64,000 bases of DNA from Streptomyces sp. NBC_00178 (GTDB taxonomy: Bacteria > Actinomycetota > Actinomycetes > Streptomycetales > Streptomycetaceae): NCBI RefSeq assembly GCF_036206005.1, contig NZ_CP108143.1, positions 6,105,501 to 6,169,500 on the forward strand, read 5' to 3'. A program made the translations under genes and the position numbers. Below are positions 17,644 through 26,278 of this stretch, in pieces. Every line of letters begins with the position of its first letter. Within the stretch, counting starts at the first letter, position 1. Under the pieces are notes generated by a model, which had not been told where the DNA came from, did no database searches, and was given only the letters and a program-made list of their open reading frames with translations.

Positions 17644-18201
17644 TCAGCCGGTGGGCGCCAGCACCGCCGTCCGGCCGCCGAGCGCCGCCGAGAAGGTGTC
17701 CGTGACCTGGGCCAGGGCTTCGGCGGCAGCCGGAGCGACCCCCAGCCTGCCGTCCGTGCCGGTCGTGATGTCGGTGTCGAGGGTGAACCAGCCGGGGACG
17801 ATGTGCGCGGCCCCCATCGAACTCAGCACGGGACGCAGTGCGTAGTCGATGGCGAGCACATGGGCCGTGCTCCCGCCGGTGGCCAGTGGCAGCACCGTCT
17901 TGCCCGCCAGCGCGAACTGGGGGAGCAGGTCCAGCAGGGACTTCAGCAGCCCCGAATAGGCGGCCTTGTAGACGGGGGTGCCTATCACCACCCCGTCCGC
18001 CCCGGCGAACAGCGCCGTGGCGGCCACGACGGCCGGATGCCCGAAATCGGCACCGAGCAGCGCATCGGCGGGCAGGGTGCGCACGTCCAGCGGGGTCACG
18101 TCGTGGCCCTGGTCCCGGAGCCGGTCGTCCAGGTGACGCAGGAGCCGTGCGGTGCGCGAGGTGGCGGAGGGACTTCCGGAGACGGACAGGATGGTCGCCA
18201 T
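17644..18201 (-). CDS. NAD(P)H-dependent FMN reductase (SsuE/MsuE-like)
   Basis: 185 residues of the flavodoxin-like reductase fold. SVSGSPSATSRTARLL near the N-terminus binds the FMN phosphate, and GVVIGTPVYKAAYSGLLKSLLD is the SsuE-type signature. These enzymes supply reduced FMN to two-component monooxygenases. It is the last gene of the minus-strand operon that contains a partner flavin monooxygenase at 19145-20485. The start at 18201 (ATG, with GGGCCC-rich upstream) drops a 13-residue non-conserved extension. Confidence 0.85.
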   Translation of the reverse strand: MATILSVSGSPSATSRTARLLRHLDDRLRDQGHDVTPLDVRTLPADALLGADFGHPAVVAATALFAGADGVVIGTPVYKAAYSGLLKSLLDLLPQFALAGKTVLPLATGGSTAHVLAIDYALRPVLSSMGAAHIVPGWFTLDTDITTGTDGRLGVAPAAAEALAQVTDTFSAALGGRTAVLAPTG

Positions 18202-18312
18202 GGGGGCGGGCCCTTTCTCTTCGGGTCGGGTCAGGGGCAAGGGCGGTAGCAGGAGCGGCTCAGCGGCCGCGTCGACGGATGCGGGCCGGCCCGACGGACG
18301 CCGGGACGGCGC

Positions 18313-19083
18313 TCACCAGGCGCTCGAATCGACGGTCACCACCGGCACCAGCTCGTTGCGCACGGTCTCCAGGAAGGTGACGATCTCCGCGGCCACCGAG
18401 CGGTGCTGCAGGTCGTTCAGTACGTCGTGGTGCGCCCCGTGCACGACGGAGAGGCGGGCGCGCGGCAGCGAGGACGCCGTGCGGGCGAGCGCCTCGCGGT
18501 CGGCGAGCGGGTCGGCGTCCCCGACCAGGAACAGCGCGGGGACGCCCGTGCCACCGCCGTACGCCGCTGCCAGCAGGGACTCGCCGACCGGCTCGTCGAG
18601 TGCTCCGCGCCGGACCCCGCCGTCCTCGGACAGGGTCCCCCGGTGAGCCGGGCATGAGGTACGCACGTCGAGTTCGTCCTCCCAGGTGGCGGCGGACGCG
18701 GCGCCCCGGCCGGGGACGCCCGCGAGCACCAGGGCGTCGGGCCCCCAGGCGTCGGGCGCGCCGCCCTTGGCGGCGAGCGCCGCGACGGCGGCCGCCCCGC
18801 TGTCGGCGGCCACCACGACGAGGGGCCGGGCCACCCCGTCCGCCCCGGTGGCGGTGCCCTCGGCGGCGACGGCGAGACGCTCACCGAGCAGCGTCAACGA
18901 CGTTCCGGGGTCCGCGGTGTCGAGGGCGGGCGCGTCGACGACCCGCACCCGGTAGGCGTCGGCGGCCAGCCGCCTGCCGAGCCGGGCATAGGTCGCGCGG
19001 GTCTCGCCCCGCCCGGGTACGACGAGGACGGTGCCGCGCGTACGGAGGCCCTGGGGGCCGAGGTGGTCGGTGTACTCGGTCAT
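18313..19083 (-). CDS. alpha/beta hydrolase in sulfonate/monooxygenase-type operon
   Basis: 256 residues. The beta-strand GTVLVVPGRGETRATYARLG forms an oxyanion-hole-like N-terminus. The nucleophile elbow is ADSGAA (Ser in VVVAADSGAAAVAAL), an acidic residue follows in VGDADPLADRE, and the His is in VVHGAHHDVLND. The fold is clear but divergent from esterases; a thioesterase or carbon-carbon/amide bond hydrolase acting after the monooxygenase is a reasonable guess. The gene lies between the monooxygenase (61-nt gap) and the FMN reductase (111-nt gap), so it is taken as an operon member. Confidence 0.75.
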   Translation of the reverse strand: MTEYTDHLGPQGLRTRGTVLVVPGRGETRATYARLGRRLAADAYRVRVVDAPALDTADPGTSLTLLGERLAVAAEGTATGADGVARPLVVVAADSGAAAVAALAAKGGAPDAWGPDALVLAGVPGRGAASAATWEDELDVRTSCPAHRGTLSEDGGVRRGALDEPVGESLLAAAYGGGTGVPALFLVGDADPLADREALARTASSLPRARLSVVHGAHHDVLNDLQHRSVAAEIVTFLETVRNELVPVVTVDSSAW

Positions 19084-19144
19084 GTCGGCTCCTGCGTGTG
19101 CGGGTCTGCGGGTTGCGTGCCTGGCCGGGGGTGTACGGCCCGCT

Positions 19145-20485
19145 TCAGGCCCCCGCGGGCTCACGCCCGGCGGTGTGGCGGTTCGCGGGGACGGGCAGGC
19201 CGAGGTTGCCGCGGAGGGTGTCCGCCTCGTACTCGGTGCGGAACAGGCCGCGCTTCTGGAGGAGCGGTACCACCCCGTCCACGAAGCGGCCGAGGTCGTC
19301 GTTGTTCCGGAAGGCGAGGTTGATGCCGTCCAGCGTGCCGGCGTCGTACCACCGCTCGATGGTGTCGGCGACGGTCTCGGGGGCGCCGACGAAAGGGGAC
19401 CGGCGGAACGCGTTCGCGGATTCCGCGACTTGACGCAAGGTCAGGTTTTCGGCCGCCGCCCGTTCGATGATCTTCGCCGCACCCGTCCGGCCCCCCTTCT
19501 CGGCGAGGTGGGCGACGTCCGGGAAGGGTGCGTCCAGGTCGTGGGCGCTGAAGTCGTAGGCGCCGAACGAGCGGCCCAGGAGCGCGAGGTTGCTCGCGAA
19601 GTCGTTGTCCTCCTCGAAGATCTCCCGCTCCCTGCGCCGGGCCTCCTCGTCGGTCGCGCCGACGACCGGACCGCCGTGGATGAAGACCTTGATGTGGTCG
19701 GGGTCGCGCCCGTGGGCCGCGGTGCGCTTCTTGATGTCGGCGTAGTACTCCCTCGCCTGTTCCAGCGTGCCGCCGGGCGCGTAGATGCCCTCGGCGACGC
19801 GCGCGGCGAGGTCCCGGCCCTCGGGGGAGACGCCTGCCTGGAAGATGACCGGCTGGCCCTGCGGCGAGCGCGAGAGGTTCAGCGGGCCGGCGACCTTGAA
19901 GTGCTCACCCTCGTGGTCCAGGGCGTGCAGCTTCGACGGGTCGAGGAAGACGTCGCGTTGCACGTCGGCGGGGAACGCGTCGTCCTCGTAGGAGTCCCAC
20001 AGCCCCCGCGCCACCCGCACGAACTCCAGGGCCCGGCCGTAGCGGGTGGCGTAGTCGAGGTGTTCGTCGAGCCCGAAGTTCCTCGACGTCCCGGTGTCGA
20101 AGCTGGTGACGACGTTCCAGCCGGCGCGCCCGCCGCTGATGTGGTCGAGCGAGGCGAACCGGCGGGCCAGGTTGAAGGGCGAGTTGTACGTCGAGCTCGC
20201 CGTGCCGACCAGGCCGATGTTCCGGGTGTGGGTGGCGACCGCCGACAGCAGGGTCAGCGGCTCCAGCCGGTTGAGGTAGTGCGAGGGGTAGGTGGCGTTG
20301 ATGAACTGGCTGTCCACGACGAACAGCGCGTCGAACAGGGCGTGTTCGGCCGCCTGGGCCTGCTGGATGTAGTAACCGATGTCGATGCTGGCGTTCTTCG
20401 CGACGGCCGGGTCCTTCCACAGGCCGTGCTGGCCGGGGCCGCCGACGCCGTACGGGTGCAGTGCGAGGTGGATCCTGCGGGACAT
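19145..20485 (-). CDS. LLM-class flavin-dependent monooxygenase (NtaA/SnaA/DszA family)
   Basis: 446 residues, the length of the NtaA/SnaA/SoxA/DszA branch of bacterial luciferase-like monooxygenases. Features: HLALHPYGVGGPGQHG near the N-terminus, FDALFVVDSQFINATY, SSTYNSPFNLARRFASLD, the FMN-contacting HISGGRAGWNVVTS, and QGQPVIFQAGVS. Members use reduced FMN and O2 to cleave C-N or C-S bonds (nitrilotriacetate, dibenzothiophene sulfone, EDTA, pristinamycin intermediate). The reductase partner and a dedicated ABC importer are in the same operon. A sulfur-containing substrate is inferred from the cysteine leader peptide. Confidence 0.85.
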   Translation of the reverse strand: MSRRIHLALHPYGVGGPGQHGLWKDPAVAKNASIDIGYYIQQAQAAEHALFDALFVVDSQFINATYPSHYLNRLEPLTLLSAVATHTRNIGLVGTASSTYNSPFNLARRFASLDHISGGRAGWNVVTSFDTGTSRNFGLDEHLDYATRYGRALEFVRVARGLWDSYEDDAFPADVQRDVFLDPSKLHALDHEGEHFKVAGPLNLSRSPQGQPVIFQAGVSPEGRDLAARVAEGIYAPGGTLEQAREYYADIKKRTAAHGRDPDHIKVFIHGGPVVGATDEEARRREREIFEEDNDFASNLALLGRSFGAYDFSAHDLDAPFPDVAHLAEKGGRTGAAKIIERAAAENLTLRQVAESANAFRRSPFVGAPETVADTIERWYDAGTLDGINLAFRNNDDLGRFVDGVVPLLQKRGLFRTEYEADTLRGNLGLPVPANRHTAGREPAGA

Positions 20486-20533
20486 GGTTGTTCCTCTCGG
20501 TGGTCTCGGGACGTGCTGCCGGGGCGCCGGCGG

Positions 20534-21406
20534 TCAGCCGCTCAGCTGCGCGCGGAGGGCCTCGCGCTCGGTCCGGTCGGCGGTGCGCGTGTGGAGCGTG
20601 GGGGCTGAACCGACGAGCAGCCGGGTGTACGGGTGCCGCGGGTGGTTGACGACGTCACGGGCCGTGCCCACCTCGACGAGCTCACCCCTGTAGAGCACGG
20701 CGATGCGGTCGGCGGTGCCGGCGACGGACCCGAGGTCGTGGGAGATGAGGACGAGGGCGGTCCCGGAGTCGCGCAGTTCCTTCAGGATCTCCAGGACCTG
20801 TACCCGGTTGGCGGAGTCCAGGGCGCTGACCGGCTCGTCGAGGAGGACCAGGGCGGGCCCGGTGACCAGCGCACGGGCCACCGCCACCCGTTGGCGCTGC
20901 CCGCCCGACAACTCCCCGGGCAGGCGCCGGAGCAGGTCGTCGGACAGCCGGACCCGGTCGAGGTACGCACGCGCCCGCCGCCCGGCCTCCTTGCCCGGGA
21001 CGCCCTGGACGAGCAGCGGCTCGGTCAGGGAGTCCTCGACCGTCAGGTCGGGGTCGAGGCTGCGCAGGGGGTCCTGGAAGACGTACTGCACCACGCCCCG
21101 GCGCCGCAGCGCCCGCCACCGGCGGGCGCCGTAGCCGGTCACGTCCTCGCCGCCCACCCGGATCGAACCGGCGGACGCCTCCACCAGGCCGAGCACGGCG
21201 CGGGCCAGGGTGGACTTCCCGGAACCGGTCTCGCCGATCAGCCCGACGGTCTCGCCGGGTGTGACGCTCAGCGACACCCCCCGCAGCGCGTGCCGGCTCC
21301 GGCGGGCCCAGCCGTAACGGACGTCGAGGCCGTCGATCTCCAGGACGGGGGCTGCCGCCTCGTGGTCCCGCCGGGCCGTGTCCGCCCGGGGTGACAGGGC
21401 CGTCAC
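20534..21406 (-). CDS. ABC transporter ATP-binding protein (DppF/OppF-like)
   Basis: 290 residues. Walker A is GETGSGKSTLARAVLG, the signature is LSGGQRQRVAVARAL, and Walker B is LVLLDEPVSALD. The C-terminal HPRHPYTRLLVGSAPTL oligopeptide-type extension marks the Dpp/Opp/Nik family. The GTG start at 21406 overlaps the stop of the previous ATPase by 4 nt (GTGA), giving translational coupling. It pairs with the ATPase at 21403-22293 to power the two permeases. Confidence 0.85.
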   Translation of the reverse strand: MTALSPRADTARRDHEAAAPVLEIDGLDVRYGWARRSRHALRGVSLSVTPGETVGLIGETGSGKSTLARAVLGLVEASAGSIRVGGEDVTGYGARRWRALRRRGVVQYVFQDPLRSLDPDLTVEDSLTEPLLVQGVPGKEAGRRARAYLDRVRLSDDLLRRLPGELSGGQRQRVAVARALVTGPALVLLDEPVSALDSANRVQVLEILKELRDSGTALVLISHDLGSVAGTADRIAVLYRGELVEVGTARDVVNHPRHPYTRLLVGSAPTLHTRTADRTEREALRAQLSG

Positions 21407-22293
21407 GACGCCTCCTTCACGGTGAGGAACCTGTCCAGGCCGTACTGCTCGTGCTCGGCGATGAGCAGCCGCGTGTACGGGTGCCGGGGGTCGTGCAGCA
21501 CCGACCGCGTCGGGCCCTGCTCCACCACCTCGCCCTGGCGCATGACGAGGACCTCGTCGCACAGCTGGGCGACGACGGCGAGGTCGTGCGAGACGACGAC
21601 GAGTGCGAGGCCGGTGCGCTCCCTCAGCTCGGCCAGCAGGTCGAGGATCTCGGCCTGCACGGTGACGTCCAGGGCCGTGGTGGCCTCGTCGGCGATGAGC
21701 GCCCGGGGTTCGACCGCGATCGCCGCCGCGATGAGCACGCGCTGCAGCATGCCGCCCGAGAGCTCGTAGGTGTACTGGCCGTAGACCAGCTCCGGGTCCC
21801 TCAGCCGCACCGCCGCGAGCAGGTCGAGGGCGCGGCGCCGCGCCTCGCGCCGCTTGACGCCCTGCTTGACCCGGATCACCTCGGCGATCTGTGCGCCCAC
21901 CCGGATCGAGGGGTTGAGGTAGGACGCGGGGTCCTGGAAGACCGCGCCGACCGTGGTGCCCCGCAGGGCCGTCCACTGCCGGGGTGTCAGGGTGGAGATG
22001 TCGGTGCCCTCGATCTCGACCGACCCCGCCGACACGCCGAAGTGCGCAGGCAGGATGCCGAGCACCGCCCGGCAGGTGAGCGTCTTGCCGCTGCCCGACT
22101 CACCGACGATCCCGATCGCCCGTCCCGGTGTGAGCTCGAAGCCGACGCCGTGGACGATCTCCCGGCCGGTGACGCCGTCGCTGATGCGGACGTCGCGCAC
22201 CGCGATCACCGGCGGACCGGGCGGGGCGTCAGGTACGCCGCTCCCGGACACCCCGGCGGCGGCGTGCACCGGGTTCTTCGACAGCGTCCTCAT
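21403..22293 (-). CDS. ABC transporter ATP-binding protein (DppD/OppD-like)
   Basis: 296 residues. Walker A is GIVGESGSGKTLTCRAVLG, the Q-loop is FQDPASYLNPS, the signature is LSGGMLQRVLIAAAI and Walker B is ALIADEATTALDVT. The C-terminal DPRHPYTRLLIAEHEQ is the Opp/Dpp tail. Operon gene 4, overlapping the following ATPase gene by 4 nt and the upstream permease by 4 nt. Confidence 0.85.
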   Translation of the reverse strand: MRTLSKNPVHAAAGVSGSGVPDAPPGPPVIAVRDVRISDGVTGREIVHGVGFELTPGRAIGIVGESGSGKTLTCRAVLGILPAHFGVSAGSVEIEGTDISTLTPRQWTALRGTTVGAVFQDPASYLNPSIRVGAQIAEVIRVKQGVKRREARRRALDLLAAVRLRDPELVYGQYTYELSGGMLQRVLIAAAIAVEPRALIADEATTALDVTVQAEILDLLAELRERTGLALVVVSHDLAVVAQLCDEVLVMRQGEVVEQGPTRSVLHDPRHPYTRLLIAEHEQYGLDRFLTVKEAS

Positions 22294-23171
22294 CGGGAAC
22301 CTCCTGCGGATACGGGTACGGATGTGCCGCTACGGGCCTCGCGGCTGCGGACCAGCGCCCGGCCGGCCTCGCCGGAGACGTCGCGGATGGCGTCGGCGAG
22401 CACGTTGCACGCCCAGACGGTGACCATGATCAGCAGGGCGGGTGCCACCGGAGCCCACGGCTGGTGGCTGAGATAGCCCAGGTCGGAGGCCAGCAGCCCG
22501 CCCCACGTGGGAGCGGGTGGCTGCACGCCGATGCCGAGGAAGGTGAGGCTGGAGACGATCACGAAGCCGACGCCGATGGTCTGGGCGAGTGCGACCGCGA
22601 TCGGCGGCAGCACCTTGACCCACACGTGGCGGCGCACGATCCAGCCGACGGACGCGCCGGAGACGATGGCGGCCTCCACGTACGGCGAGCGCGCCACGGC
22701 CAGGGTGGCGGCGCGCGCCACCCGGTAGAACAGGGGCGAGACCAGGACTCCCGTGACGAGCATGGCCTGCGTGATGCCGTTGCCCAGGAGGGCGATCACC
22801 GCGATGGCGAACAGCATGAAGGGCAGTGCGACCAGGGTGTCGGCCAGACGGAGCGTCAGCCATTCGAAGACCCGGCCCGAGTACACCGACAGGATGCCAG
22901 GGACCGCGCCGGTGACCAGCGCGGTCAGCGCGACTTCGAGTGATCCGAGGACGCTGATCCGCGAACCGTCGAGGAGACGGCTGAACACGTCGCGGCCGAG
23001 GTAGTCCGTGCCCAGCCAGTGGGCGGCCGAAGCGGACGCGAGCGGGTTGTCACTGGTGGCCAGCGGGTCCTGCGGAGCGAGCCAGGGGCCGCAGACGGCG
23101 AGCACGGCGACCAGGAGGAGCACGGCCAGGGCGATCCGGCCGGAGGCGAGCGAGAGAACGCGGCGCACCAT
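22290..23171 (-). CDS. ABC transporter permease (DppC-like)
   Basis: 293 residues with five to six transmembrane helices. The short cytoplasmic start MVRRVLSLASGRIALAVLL, the periplasmic DYLGRDVFSRLLDGSRIS (NikC/DppC family loop), and the EAA-type cytoplasmic loop around PYVEAAIVSGASVGWI support the call. The ATG at 23171 is separated by one nucleotide from the stop of the DppB-like gene. Confidence 0.85.
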   Translation of the reverse strand: MVRRVLSLASGRIALAVLLLVAVLAVCGPWLAPQDPLATSDNPLASASAAHWLGTDYLGRDVFSRLLDGSRISVLGSLEVALTALVTGAVPGILSVYSGRVFEWLTLRLADTLVALPFMLFAIAVIALLGNGITQAMLVTGVLVSPLFYRVARAATLAVARSPYVEAAIVSGASVGWIVRRHVWVKVLPPIAVALAQTIGVGFVIVSSLTFLGIGVQPPAPTWGGLLASDLGYLSHQPWAPVAPALLIMVTVWACNVLADAIRDVSGEAGRALVRSREARSGTSVPVSAGGSR

Positions 23172-23172
23172 G

Positions 23173-24201
23173 TCAGACCCCCCGCTGGGATGCCGGCATG
23201 ACGCGCGCCAGCACCAGGTTGATGACCAGGTTGAAGGAGACGACCAGCACGATCGACACCACGAGCACCCCCTGCACCGCGGGCACGTCGCCGGCCTGGG
23301 CGGAGTCGTTGGCGAACCGGCCGAAGCCCTGCAGGCCGAAGATCCACTCCGTGACCACGGAGGCACCGACGAGCGCCGGGAACTTCTGCCCGACGGTGGC
23401 GAGCGCCGGCCCGAGGCCGTTGCGCAGGACATGCCCGAAGAAGATCCGCCGGGGGCTCAGCCCCCGGACCACCGCGCCCGTCACGTAGTTCTCCCCGTAC
23501 GCGGCGATGAGGCTGGACCGCAGCTGGCGTGCGACGTCGGCGACGACGTCGAAGCTCAGAGCGAGCGCGGGGAGCGTGATGTGGGCGAGCCACGGGCCGA
23601 ATCCCTGCTCGGCCGGGATGTAGCCGGCCGAGGGGAAGAGGCCGAGTCCGACCGCGAGGACGGAGACCAGCACGATGCCCACGACGAAGGCCGGCATCAC
23701 CGAGATCACGGTGACGAACCCGGTGATCGCCCGGTCCACGGCCGTGGTGCGGCGCAGGGCCGCCACCGTGCCCAGGACGAATCCGGCGACGACTCCGATG
23801 ACCAGCGCGAGGGCCGCGACCGAGAGGCTCACCCCGAGGCCGAGCCCGATCAGCGTCGAGATGTCCGCGCCGTTGACCCAGCTGGTCCCGAGCTGTCCGC
23901 GCAGGACGTCCGCGAACCAGTCGCCGTACTGCGTGAGGAACGGCTTGTCGAGCCCCCACTGGGCCTCGACGCGCTGGATCGCCTCCGGGGTGGCGTCCTC
24001 GCCCAGCTGGATCCGCGCCGGGCTGAGGCCGCTCAGCGACCGGAGCGCGAAGGTCACGAAGGTCGCCACCAGGAACACCGGTACGAAGATCGCGACCGTC
24101 CGGCCGAGGGCGGCGGAGATCCGCCCCGCCGCGTGCCGCGTCCTGCTCCCGGCGGCCCGGCGACGGCGTTCGGCGGTGACCTGTGGTGGGGTCGTGGTCA
24201 T
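23173..24201 (-). CDS. ABC transporter permease (DppB-like)
   Basis: 342 residues with six transmembrane helices. Family features include the N-terminal helix AIFVPVFLVATFVTFALRSL, the conserved loop GLDKPFLTQYGDWFADVLRGQLGTS and the EAA loop around AYGENYVTGAVVRGLSPRRIFF. It begins 32 nt after the substrate-binding protein gene. Operon gene 2 of the transporter set. Confidence 0.85.
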   Translation of the reverse strand: MTTTPPQVTAERRRRAAGSRTRHAAGRISAALGRTVAIFVPVFLVATFVTFALRSLSGLSPARIQLGEDATPEAIQRVEAQWGLDKPFLTQYGDWFADVLRGQLGTSWVNGADISTLIGLGLGVSLSVAALALVIGVVAGFVLGTVAALRRTTAVDRAITGFVTVISVMPAFVVGIVLVSVLAVGLGLFPSAGYIPAEQGFGPWLAHITLPALALSFDVVADVARQLRSSLIAAYGENYVTGAVVRGLSPRRIFFGHVLRNGLGPALATVGQKFPALVGASVVTEWIFGLQGFGRFANDSAQAGDVPAVQGVLVVSIVLVVSFNLVINLVLARVMPASQRGV

Positions 24202-24233
24202 GAGGCTGCCTCCTCTCTGCGGTGGACGGATCG

Positions 24234-25802
24234 TCAGGAGGTGCCGGCGATCTTCACGCCGGTCCAGTCGATGTGGGCGGGGTTCTTCGGCAGGCCGGAG
24301 ACCGACGGGCTCTTGGCGAACAGGTTCGGCGAGGAGAAGGTGAAGATGAGGGCCCTGCTCCGCAGGCCCGCCCGCGTCGCCTCCTGGAGCGTCCGGGCGT
24401 ACCCGGGCGCGTCCAGCGGTGTCCGGCGGACCTTCGCCACGGCCTCCTTGAAGCCGTCCGGCTCGTACGGGCTGCTGAGGTTCAGCGGGCCGTTCGGGCC
24501 GAAGTGGGCGGTGAGGGTCTGCACCGCGGAGTCCCGGCCCGTCGTCGAGTACAGGGAGAAGGCCAGGTCCTTCGCGAAGAACGGGGTGGCCCAGTTCTTG
24601 TCGATCTTGATCGTGACCTTGACGCCCACGGCTGCCAGCTGGGACTGGACGATCTCGGCCTGCGGATCCTCGGCGGGGATGACCAGGTCCAGCTTGATGT
24701 CACCGGGGGAGTGGCCCGCGTCGGCGAGCAGCTTCCTCGACTTCGCCGGATCGTAGGGGTAGGCCCCCTCGGACCGGCCGTCGTAGGCGACGTACCCCTT
24801 CGGGAAGGGCTGGTCGGTGGTCTCGCCGTGACCGAAGGTCAGCTTCTTGACGAACTCCTCGCGGTCGACGGCATGGCGGAGGGCGTCGACGACCCTGTCG
24901 TCGTCGAACGGGGCCTTGTTGACGTTGAGGCTGATGTTCGACGCGTTGAAGCCGGGCTGGGAGAAGACGTCCAGCCCCGCCTCCGAGGCGGCGTCGGCCT
25001 GGCTCGGGGCCAGGTCGGCGAAGTTGTAGACCCCGGTCCGCAGACCGGAGACGACGGTCGAGGCGTCGGGTGCCGAGACCAGCTCCACGTGGTCGATGTG
25101 GATGTTCGCGGCGTCCCAGTAGTCGGGGTTCCTGCGCAGGACGGCCTTGGTGCCGGGGACCAGCTGGTCGACGACGAACGGGCCCGCGCCGACCGGGTTG
25201 CGGTCCAGCTTCGCGGGATCCGCCGAAGCCTTGGGACTGGCGATCTGCAGGACGCGCTCGCCGAGCAACTGCGGTATCTGGTAGTCGACCTGAGTGAGGT
25301 TCAGTGTCGCGTCGAGGCCGTGCGCCTCCACCGAGCCGATCGACGTGAGGTCTCCGAAGAGCGCCGAGTTCTTCTGCTTCTGCGCCCGTTCGATGGCCGC
25401 CTTGACCGCTGTGGCGTCGACGGGCTCGCCGTCGCTGAATTTCAGGCCGGGACGTACGTGGAAGGTGATCCGGTCGCCCTCGGCGTTGTACTCCCAGCTC
25501 TCGGCCAGGTCGGGGACGGCCTTCCCCTCCTCGTCGGTGCGCGTCAACGACGCGTACACCAGAGCGAGTTCGCGGAACTGCGCGCCACTGCCCGATACCA
25601 CCGGGTCCCAGTGCGCGGGGAAGTAGGAGGAGGCCCATTTCAGCCGCGCGTCACCGGAGGCGGACGCGGCGCCGCCGCAGGCGCTGAGCGCCGGGATGAG
25701 CAGGGCGACGAAGGCGGTTCCGAGGGCGGCGGCCCTCAGGCCGCCCGCCCGGCGGGCCGACCGGTCGTCCGGTCGGTGGCGGATCGTGTGTCGTGCGGAC
25801 AT
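24234..25802 (-). CDS. ABC transporter substrate-binding lipoprotein (DppA/OppA family 5)
   Basis: 522 residues from ATG 25802. The signal region RAAALGTAFVALLIPALSAC contains the lipobox LSAC, so the mature protein is a lipoprotein. The solute-binding family 5 signature is visible around LAESWEYNAEGDRITFHV (sheets before the hinge) and KAVLRRNPDYWDAANIHID. Such proteins bind peptides, nickel-chelates, glutathione and other larger solutes. The substrate here is likely an organosulfur or similar compound, inferred from the operon. It is the first structural gene after the cysteine leader peptide. Confidence 0.85.
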   Translation of the reverse strand: MSARHTIRHRPDDRSARRAGGLRAAALGTAFVALLIPALSACGGAASASGDARLKWASSYFPAHWDPVVSGSGAQFRELALVYASLTRTDEEGKAVPDLAESWEYNAEGDRITFHVRPGLKFSDGEPVDATAVKAAIERAQKQKNSALFGDLTSIGSVEAHGLDATLNLTQVDYQIPQLLGERVLQIASPKASADPAKLDRNPVGAGPFVVDQLVPGTKAVLRRNPDYWDAANIHIDHVELVSAPDASTVVSGLRTGVYNFADLAPSQADAASEAGLDVFSQPGFNASNISLNVNKAPFDDDRVVDALRHAVDREEFVKKLTFGHGETTDQPFPKGYVAYDGRSEGAYPYDPAKSRKLLADAGHSPGDIKLDLVIPAEDPQAEIVQSQLAAVGVKVTIKIDKNWATPFFAKDLAFSLYSTTGRDSAVQTLTAHFGPNGPLNLSSPYEPDGFKEAVAKVRRTPLDAPGYARTLQEATRAGLRSRALIFTFSSPNLFAKSPSVSGLPKNPAHIDWTGVKIAGTS

Positions 25803-26119
25803 CGCGTTCTCTCTCGTGGGTCCCGGCCCGGAACAGGGCAGGGAGAAGCGGGAGGGCCGCGGGGGAAGGCGCACGGCACTCTCACGGAGACGTCGTCACC
25901 CGTGCGGGCAGGGGCGCCGGAGGAAGCGGGCGCATGGCCGGGCAGGGCAGGGTCCGTCCGGGGCGTCGAAGACTCGCGAACCGGTACGGGGGTGCGACGA
26001 CAGGGCGCGACGGGAAGCTGAGACCGGCGCGGAGGGCAGGCACGGATCGGTGGACCGGCTGGAGGCCGGTGCTGCCGACGGAGGTCGGGCAGTGCCTGCG
26101 GAACAGGACAGGTGCGGGG
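25803..26119 (-). promoter_or_regulatory. leader region between cysteine leader peptide and transporter genes, attenuation space
   Basis: 317 nt of G+C-rich transcribed leader without a convincing long gene. It follows the stop codon of the 24-aa leader peptide and precedes the substrate-binding protein start. Several Gly/Pro-rich hairpin-capable segments are present, but no single strong terminator hairpin could be drawn by eye. In cysteine-responsive attenuators of actinobacteria such space contains the ribosome-dependent regulatory structure. That role is inferred here. Confidence 0.4.
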
Positions 26120-26194
26120 TCAGCGACAGAGTGCGCTGGAGGTGCGCCGCAGGTCCACGTAGCGGCACACCACACCGGGGTGCGTCGTGAGCAT
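26120..26194 (-). CDS. cysteine-containing 24-aa leader peptide, apparently leaderless
   Basis: A short frame of 24 codons ends in RRTSSALCR and contains VVCRYVDLRR. This closely resembles the actinobacterial family of putative leader peptides found upstream of sulfur-assimilation and related operons. Cys codons are TGC (codon 10) and TGT (codon 23, one codon before the stop), placed to stall ribosomes when cysteinyl-tRNA is short. The predicted -10 (CAGGAT at 26201-26206) ends 6 nt before the ATG, so the transcript would start at the A of the ATG and lack a Shine-Dalgarno. Cysteine-responsive leader peptides of this type have been described in mycobacteria. The exact mechanism here is untested. 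Confidence 0.8.
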   Translation of the reverse strand: MLTTHPGVVCRYVDLRRTSSALCR

Positions 26195-26200
26195 GGGCTC

Positions 26201-26230
26201 ATCCTGGCGCCGGGATTCCGCGCCTGTCAA
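26201..26230 (-). promoter_or_regulatory. promoter of the cysteine-leader operon (TTGACA-18-CAGGAT)
   Basis: On the minus strand, TTGACA (26225-26230) and CAGGAT (26201-26206) are separated by 18 nt. Both resemble the housekeeping HrdB consensus (TTGACA, TAGGAT). The expected start point coincides with the leader peptide ATG at 26194. Confidence 0.65.
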
Positions 26231-26232
26231 TG

Positions 26233-26248
26233 GACACCCTTTGGTGTC
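26233..26248. promoter_or_regulatory. GACACC-N4-GGTGTC inverted repeat just upstream of the leader promoter, candidate operator
   Basis: Perfect 6-bp arms GACACC and GGTGTC around a 4-nt centre, ending 3 nt before the -35 hexamer of the cysteine-leader promoter. The position suits an activator. The regulator is unknown; a CysB/LysR-like or other sulfur regulator is a guess only. Confidence 0.4.
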
Positions 26249-26278
26249 TCATTGGGCGGGACGGCGCTCAACCGCAGC

